Shown: piece by piece, positions 59,681-64,000 of the stretch
Layout: each line of letters starts with the position of its first letter
Numbering within the stretch: the stretch's first letter is position 1
Assembly (NCBI GenBank): GCA_964532465.1
Contig: CAZHHX010000002.1
Coordinates: 62,001-126,000 of the forward strand
Source: JAPLKB01 sp964532465
Lineage (GTDB): Bacteria > Desulfobacterota > Syntrophorhabdia > Syntrophorhabdales > Syntrophorhabdaceae
Length of the DNA stretch: 64,000 nucleotides
Direction of reading: 5' to 3'
Position numbers and translations under genes: made by a program
The notes under the pieces: model-generated
What the model saw: the letters and a program-made list of their open reading frames with translations, nothing else
What the model was told of the DNA's origin: nothing
Databases searched by the model: none

Positions 59681-60796
59681 ATGTCCAAAACAATGATCAG
59701 TTTTTTTGCCTCACGCTGGGGCATCATCTTTGCCGGGGCTACAATCGGCATAATTGCGCCTTTGCTCCAGAAATTCGGCAATCCGGCTAATATGGGAGTT
59801 TGCGTAGCCTGTTTTGAGCGGGATATAGCCGGCGCTCTGGGACTGCACCGGGCCGCTGTTGTCCAGTATATAAGACCTGAAATTATCGGTTTTGTGCTGG
59901 GGTCAATGGCTGCTGCTCTGTTATTCCGGGAATTCAGATCCCGGGCAGGGTCTGCTCCGCTTGTACGCTTTGTCCTTGGCATCTTTGCCATGATAGGCGC
60001 CCTTACTTTCCTTGGTTGTCCCTGGAGAGCTTTGCTGCGGCTGGCCGGCGGAGATTGGAACGCAATAGTCGGCCTGGTTGGATTAACAGCAGGTATTGCA
60101 GTCGGTGTGGGATTTCTTAAATCGGGCTACAATCTCGGACGTTCCACAAAAACCTACACTTCAGTCGGGTTTATTATGCCTCTCTTCGTCATAGGGCTTT
60201 TGCTTCTTCTCATATTTCATCCACAGTTTTCCGCAGGCGGTCCCATTTTCTTCAGCACCAAGGGTCCCGGTTCTTTGCACGCGCCATTGCTTATTTCCCT
60301 GGCAGCCGGTCTCATTATCGGTTTTATCGCACAGAGAACCAGATTCTGTACAATGGGCGCTGTGCGCGATGTAATTCTTATGAAGGAAATGCATTTACTC
60401 AGCGGAATTATTGCCCTTGTTGTGGTAGCTTTTATTACCAACATGTTTTTGGGACAGGTAAAATTCGGTTTTGAAATGCAGCCCATTGCCCACAGCAATT
60501 ACCTGTGGAATTTTCTGGGTATGTTGCTGGCAGGAATAGCTTTTACTTTAGGCGGCGGTTGTCCCGGCAGGCAGTTAATCCTTTCAGGCGAAGGAGACAG
60601 TGACGCGGGCATTTTTGTCCTCGGCATGATTGTCGGCGCGGGCGTAAGCCACAACTTCAGTCTTGCAGGAAGTCCTGACAGCCTTGTGGAAGGTGTATTA
60701 AAGGTTGGAGGCGTTTCCCAGTTCGGTATGATTGCTGTTATTCTTGGCCTTGCAGTCTGCATGCTTGTGGGATTTACCATGAGAGAAAAATATTAA
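59681..60796 (+). CDS. yedE: YeeE/YedE-family transporter (selenium/sulfur cluster)
   Basis: The 371-residue membrane protein has about ten helices and two YeeE/YedE units. Conserved cysteines are in MGVCVACFERDIAG, LGCPWRALLRLAGGDWN, RTRFCTMGAVRD and GGGCPGRQLILSGEGDSDAG. Relatives import thiosulfate; the YedE/FdhT branch is linked to selenium metabolism. AAGGAGGGAG precedes the ATG. tusA-like and cysteine desulfurase genes follow closely. Confidence 0.88.
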   Translation: MSKTMISFFASRWGIIFAGATIGIIAPLLQKFGNPANMGVCVACFERDIAGALGLHRAAVVQYIRPEIIGFVLGSMAAALLFREFRSRAGSAPLVRFVLGIFAMIGALTFLGCPWRALLRLAGGDWNAIVGLVGLTAGIAVGVGFLKSGYNLGRSTKTYTSVGFIMPLFVIGLLLLLIFHPQFSAGGPIFFSTKGPGSLHAPLLISLAAGLIIGFIAQRTRFCTMGAVRDVILMKEMHLLSGIIALVVVAFITNMFLGQVKFGFEMQPIAHSNYLWNFLGMLLAGIAFTLGGGCPGRQLILSGEGDSDAGIFVLGMIVGAGVSHNFSLAGSPDSLVEGVLKVGGVSQFGMIAVILGLAVCMLVGFTMREKY

Positions 60797-60807
60797 TGGA
60801 GGGTGCC

Positions 60808-61023
60808 ATGACAAAAACTAAAACAGTAGACGCCCGCGGTCTTTCCTGCCCTCAGCCGGTTATTCTGGCAAGCAGGGCAATAGATGAAGGCGAATTTCCT
60901 ATAGAAGTTCTTGTTGATACGGTAACGGCCCGTGAAAACGTGCGGCGCATGTCCGCGAATAAAGGTTTTACCGTTGTTATTGAAGAAATAAAAGATGAAT
61001 TTAAGCTCACATTAAGCAAGTAA
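60808..61023 (+). CDS. TusA-family sulfur carrier
   Basis: The 71-residue protein has the TusA core DARGLSCPQPVILASRA with the active cysteine, and RENVRRMSANKGFTV. It carries persulfide or selenium between proteins. ATG 60808 is preceded by GGAGGG; an ATG four codons earlier overlaps the yedE stop. The longer YedF form with a C-terminal DsrE-like domain is not present. Confidence 0.92.
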   Translation: MTKTKTVDARGLSCPQPVILASRAIDEGEFPIEVLVDTVTARENVRRMSANKGFTVVIEEIKDEFKLTLSK

Positions 61024-61037
61024 TAAATAGGGTTGCT

Positions 61038-62225
61038 ATGAAAGATACGGAGACTCGGCAGTCGGATAAAAAGATTGTGTATATGGACAATGCTGCCACG
61101 TCATGGCCCAAACCGCCATGCTTGGTTGAATCCATTGTCAGCTTTATAAATGAAGTAGGCGCCAATCCCGGACGTTCTTCGCACCGTTTGTCCATTGAAT
61201 CCGGGCGCATTGTCTACAATGCCCGCGAGGCGGTTGCTGAACTCTTCGGAGCGCCCGATCCTCTCAGCGTTGTTTTCGGACTCAATGTAACAGAGGCACT
61301 GAACCTTGCCATCCGGGGACTTTTGTCTTCAGGAGATCACGTAATTACCGGCAGCCTGGAACACAATTCAATGATGCGCCCTTTGCGGGCAAAGGAACAG
61401 GAAGGCGTGGAAATAACCCTGACGCCGTGCTCAAAAGAAGGTTTTCTTGATCCTGCTGATATAGAAAAGGCAATACGCCCCAATACTACCTTGATTGCCT
61501 TGAACCACGCATCAAACGTAGTAGGCGCCTTACTGCCGATCACTGAAGTCGGCCGGATCGCAAGAAAGCACGGATTATTGTTTCTCGTTGACGCTGCCCA
61601 GACAGGGGGGGCATATCCCGTTGATATGCAGTCATCCTCCATAGACCTTCTTGCTTTTACGGGTCATAAGTCTTTGCTCGGCCCTATGGGCACCGGCGGT
61701 CTGATAGTAGGGGAACGCGTGGATACAGGGCTTATGAAGCCTCTCAAGAGAGGCGGGACAGGCAGTTATTCGGAACACGAAGAGCAGCCGGATTTTTTGC
61801 CCGATATTTATGAAAGTGGGACGCCGAATGTTGTCGGCTTGGCAGGGTTGAATGCCGGAGTAAGATGGATCATGGAACGCACTGTAGAATCAATAAGGGC
61901 GCATGAGGTGCTTCTGACCCAAAGAATGATCGACAATCTGGCAGCAATACCGGGAGTCACAATATACGGAAGCCGCGACGCGAACCGGCAAGCCCCGATA
62001 ATCTCTCTGGAAATTGAAGGACTTGAAGTGTCGGATGCAGGCTTTCGCCTTGATGAGGAATACAATATTCTGTGTCGTGTAGGATTGCATTGTTCACCTG
62101 CCGCGCACCGTACAATCGGCACATTTCCAAAGGGAACTCTTCGCTTTTCCCTGGGCATATTCAATACTGAAGAAGATGTGGATGCTGCAATTGACGCTGT
62201 TGCCCGTATTGCGCGAGGGGCATGA
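61038..62225 (+). CDS. Cysteine desulfurase-family protein (class V aminotransferase)
   Basis: The 395-residue PLP enzyme has YMDNAATSWPKP at the N-terminus, the PLP aspartate in FLVDAAQTGG, the Schiff-base lysine in LLAFTGHKSLLGPMGTGG and a reactive-loop cysteine in CRVGLHCSPAAHRTIG. It removes sulfur or selenium from cysteine or selenocysteine. Its place after YedE and TusA suggests it hands sulfur or selenium to the TusA protein. It converges with recO, leaving five bases between stops. Confidence 0.9.
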   Translation: MKDTETRQSDKKIVYMDNAATSWPKPPCLVESIVSFINEVGANPGRSSHRLSIESGRIVYNAREAVAELFGAPDPLSVVFGLNVTEALNLAIRGLLSSGDHVITGSLEHNSMMRPLRAKEQEGVEITLTPCSKEGFLDPADIEKAIRPNTTLIALNHASNVVGALLPITEVGRIARKHGLLFLVDAAQTGGAYPVDMQSSSIDLLAFTGHKSLLGPMGTGGLIVGERVDTGLMKPLKRGGTGSYSEHEEQPDFLPDIYESGTPNVVGLAGLNAGVRWIMERTVESIRAHEVLLTQRMIDNLAAIPGVTIYGSRDANRQAPIISLEIEGLEVSDAGFRLDEEYNILCRVGLHCSPAAHRTIGTFPKGTLRFSLGIFNTEEDVDAAIDAVARIARGA

Positions 62226-62230
62226 GAAAA

Positions 62231-63016
62231 TCAGATCAGGCTTTTCAATATTTTATATGACTTGAATTCAACATCAAGATGAAAGGATATAAAACTCTCG
62301 ATAATATCCCTTACTTCCCTTTCAAAACGCTTTGTCTCATCCGGGACATATACATCTGAAGACCCTTTGCTGTCATGAACCTCAAATACTGTGCCGTTAT
62401 GATTGCCGCCGATAGAAACAAGCCTCGGGATAGTACCGCCTGAATAGGTCCTGTGCGGTACAGCTCTTGAACAGGCAGGACAGAGGACGCCTCCTCTTTC
62501 GCTTGAAAAATGGACTTTATCTTCATCGGGAAAAGTCTTGCCGCAATAGACACAGCTCATAAAATTAGGCATATAACCCAATATTTCCAGCATTTTAAGC
62601 TGATGATAAAGAATGTCCGCGTAGTCAAATTCACTGTGTTTCAGCTTTGTCAGGATATCTTTCAGTGCGTAAAAAAGTTCGGTATTTCTCTCCCTTTCTT
62701 TGGTAAGCCTGTCGGCAAATTCCACAAAAAAAGCGGCAACAGACACTTTTTTAAGGCTTGTTTCCATGCCGCTGCCGGTCTCAATAATATCGGCGTTATC
62801 TATTCTTACCATTCCTCTGGCCTGTTTTTCAAAATATTCAACTCTTATATGATTGAAGTGCTCAAGGGTATTCATGAAACGTTTCTGGCTTTTACCGGCC
62901 CCTTTCGCAATTGCGGAAATTTTCCCCGACATGAGGGTAAAAAGTCGCATAATCTTATCCGACTCCCCGTACAATCTTTTTGAAAGAACTATTGCCTCGT
63001 CTTTATGCAGTCCCAT
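62231..63016 (-). CDS. recO: DNA repair protein RecO
   Basis: The protein starts MGLHKDEAIVLSKRLYGESD with an OB-fold (residues 1-80) and has a zinc finger CVYCGK...CPACS in the C-terminal half. RecO loads RecA with RecR in gap repair. ATG 63016 fits the family N-terminus; an upstream extension of 17 residues is possible. A CT-rich stretch (63085-63105) lies between it and the lolA-like gene. Confidence 0.9.
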   Translation of the reverse strand: MGLHKDEAIVLSKRLYGESDKIMRLFTLMSGKISAIAKGAGKSQKRFMNTLEHFNHIRVEYFEKQARGMVRIDNADIIETGSGMETSLKKVSVAAFFVEFADRLTKERERNTELFYALKDILTKLKHSEFDYADILYHQLKMLEILGYMPNFMSCVYCGKTFPDEDKVHFSSERGGVLCPACSRAVPHRTYSGGTIPRLVSIGGNHNGTVFEVHDSKGSSDVYVPDETKRFEREVRDIIESFISFHLDVEFKSYKILKSLI

Positions 63017-63125
63017 AGTAAAAATAGGGGTCTCAGCCCTTGACATTGACAGAGCGGACACTGTCAATGATCAAAGACCGGACCCCTCCCCCTTCCCCCT
63101 CCCCCGTTAATCTTTCTATTTTCCT

Positions 63126-63860
63126 TCATCGTTCCACAATCTCTTTCTGCTTGTCAGGTTTAAAGACAAACCTTGAATCTTCAACTGGTTGATTCGCCTT
63201 TAGAGACGCAAAGGCGATTGTGTTAATATTCCCTGTAAATTCGTGCAGTTCTATTTTTTTAATCATGTTTTGCTTGTCTATCCAGACCCTTGCCATCTTT
63301 ATGGTACTGTCTTTTTTCGGGATCAGTTCGAGCACTTCCGCATCCTCTGCCTTTGAACTATTTTTCAAATTAAAAAGTTCATCCAATTTGGATACATCTT
63401 CAACAAGGTCCAGAAATGTACCGTCTGTCTTGTCCCTGTTTACTTTATTTTTCTGCACGAAAGGTTTTTCATCTTCCCCCTGCCAGATATACTTGCCGTC
63501 ATAGAGGAAATATTTGTTCTTAGGCGATACATACTGCCAGAGAAAGCCCTTCTGTCTCTTGTAAAGAAACTTCCCTTCAAAGGTTCTTTCTTTCTTCAGG
63601 CTTGAAATGACGATCTTCTGATGAAATTGCGCGCTCAGAGTGTTAATCCCCGCATATGTCTTTTCTATCGCGTCAAATGGTGAAACATGTTTCTTCCCAT
63701 CAGTTTTAACCTCGTTTCTGCCCTGCGCAACAGGAGCTTGAGGCGTTTCCCCCGAAACACCTGTCAAAAAAGTACACAAACAAAGAATTGTAAACATCAA
63801 AAACACAAAATTACACCTAAATAATCTTTTTTTCATATCATGCCCAATACTTTTTTTCAT
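63126..63860 (-). CDS. lolA: LolA-like periplasmic lipoprotein carrier
   Basis: The 244-residue protein has a signal peptide (hydrophobic core at about residues 17-36). The LolA fold follows: LSAQFHQKIVISSLKKERTF, GKFLYKRQKGFLWQYVSPKN, LYDGKYIWQGE, and MARVWIDKQNMIKKIEL. It ferries lipoproteins to the outer membrane. Its ATG overlaps the ftsK stop (TAATG), so the two genes are coupled; this supports the first ATG as start. Confidence 0.88.
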   Translation of the reverse strand: MKKSIGHDMKKRLFRCNFVFLMFTILCLCTFLTGVSGETPQAPVAQGRNEVKTDGKKHVSPFDAIEKTYAGINTLSAQFHQKIVISSLKKERTFEGKFLYKRQKGFLWQYVSPKNKYFLYDGKYIWQGEDEKPFVQKNKVNRDKTDGTFLDLVEDVSKLDELFNLKNSSKAEDAEVLELIPKKDSTIKMARVWIDKQNMIKKIELHEFTGNINTIAFASLKANQPVEDSRFVFKPDKQKEIVER

Positions 63861-64000
63861 TATTTCCTCAAAACTTCTCTTGGTTTCACTCCGTCAGAGG
63901 GACCGACAACGCCATCTCTCTCCATCCTCTCTACAATCCGGGCTGCCCTGTTATATCCGATCCTGAACCTCCGCTGAACCATACTTATCGATGCCTCACC
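63860..64000 (-). CDS. ftsK: DNA translocase FtsK, C-terminal end
   Basis: The last 46 codons read GEASISMVQRRFRIGYNRAA, RIVERMERDG and VKPREVLRK. This is the winged-helix gamma domain of FtsK/SpoIIIE, which binds the polar KOPS sequences near dif. The rest is outside the window on the right. The ftsK-lolA order with direct coupling is common in Gram-negative bacteria. Confidence 0.93.
   Translation of the reverse strand, partial: GEASISMVQRRFRIGYNRAARIVERMERDGVVGPSDGVKPREVLRK

Overview
The window looks like chromosome of a Gram-negative, probably anaerobic or microaerophilic bacterium of the Desulfobacterota/Nitrospirota type. Pointers are outer-membrane functions (PldA, LolA, LapB- and AsmA-like proteins), a four-haem cytochrome with ResB/CcsA-type cytochrome c assembly, an ADP-forming acyl-CoA synthetase, a YedE/TusA/cysteine-desulfurase cluster of the kind linked to selenium or sulfur metabolism, and an NrpR-like (DUF128) regulator otherwise best known from methanogens. 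The species cannot be named from the sequence alone.

Layout. 1-3.1 kb is a nitrogen-type regulatory cassette on the minus strand: an NrpR-like repressor, a GAF-GAF-ANTAR protein, a dual hexaloop RNA element, an intrinsic terminator, and the start of a sigma-70-region-2-like gene. Palindromic ACGGCAT...ATGCCGT sites sit between divergent promoters. 3.1-14.6 kb is mostly metabolic: a b561-like membrane protein, an aminotransferase, BrkB/YihY, a Sir2 deacylase, a GNAT protein, an ADP-forming acyl-CoA synthetase, an unknown membrane protein, a pilin-like protein and a nitrilase-family hydrolase. 14.7-18.3 kb is a decayed mobile island beside tRNA-Phe, with pieces of an IS4-type transposase, a tyrosine integrase carrying a nonsense codon, an RHS C-terminus, an excisionase-like protein, and one intact toxin-antitoxin pair. 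18.4-23.7 kb is mixed and includes CysM, a PAP2 phosphatase, a dolichol-kinase-like protein and a response regulator behind a sigma-54 promoter.

23.7-34.6 kb is a long minus-strand run, probably one operon plus internal starts: rplU-rpmA-obgE-proB-proA-nadD-rsfS-dksA-like-lapAB fusion-(apgM remnant)-comF-AsmA. 34.7-42.8 kb holds an alpha/beta hydrolase, an HDOD protein, an orphan DppC-like permease, a squalene-cyclase-repeat protein, a DUF1460 protein, a kinase-like protein without an ATPase domain, and a fusion of an L,D-transpeptidase to a MurC/Mpl-type ligase.

43-51 kb is a defence and stability island: repeats and a broken ORF, a type I restriction-modification operon (hsdR-hsdM-hsdS), a PIN-domain toxin cassette and a Phd/ParE pair. 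51-64 kb carries a Sel1 protein, PldA, the cytochrome/ResB/CcsA operon, PurQ, HU/IHF, a histone-deacetylase-fold protein, the YedE cluster with a structured leader, and finally recO, lolA and the 3' end of ftsK.

Connections between genes. Three acyl-lysine functions (GNAT, Sir2, HDAC-fold) share the window with an acyl-CoA synthetase, which suggests post-translational control of that enzyme. The strongest candidate for an undescribed system is the NrpR/ANTAR cassette at the left edge, where the ANTAR protein appears to act on an RNA element directly downstream of its own gene and so gate a sigma-factor-like gene.
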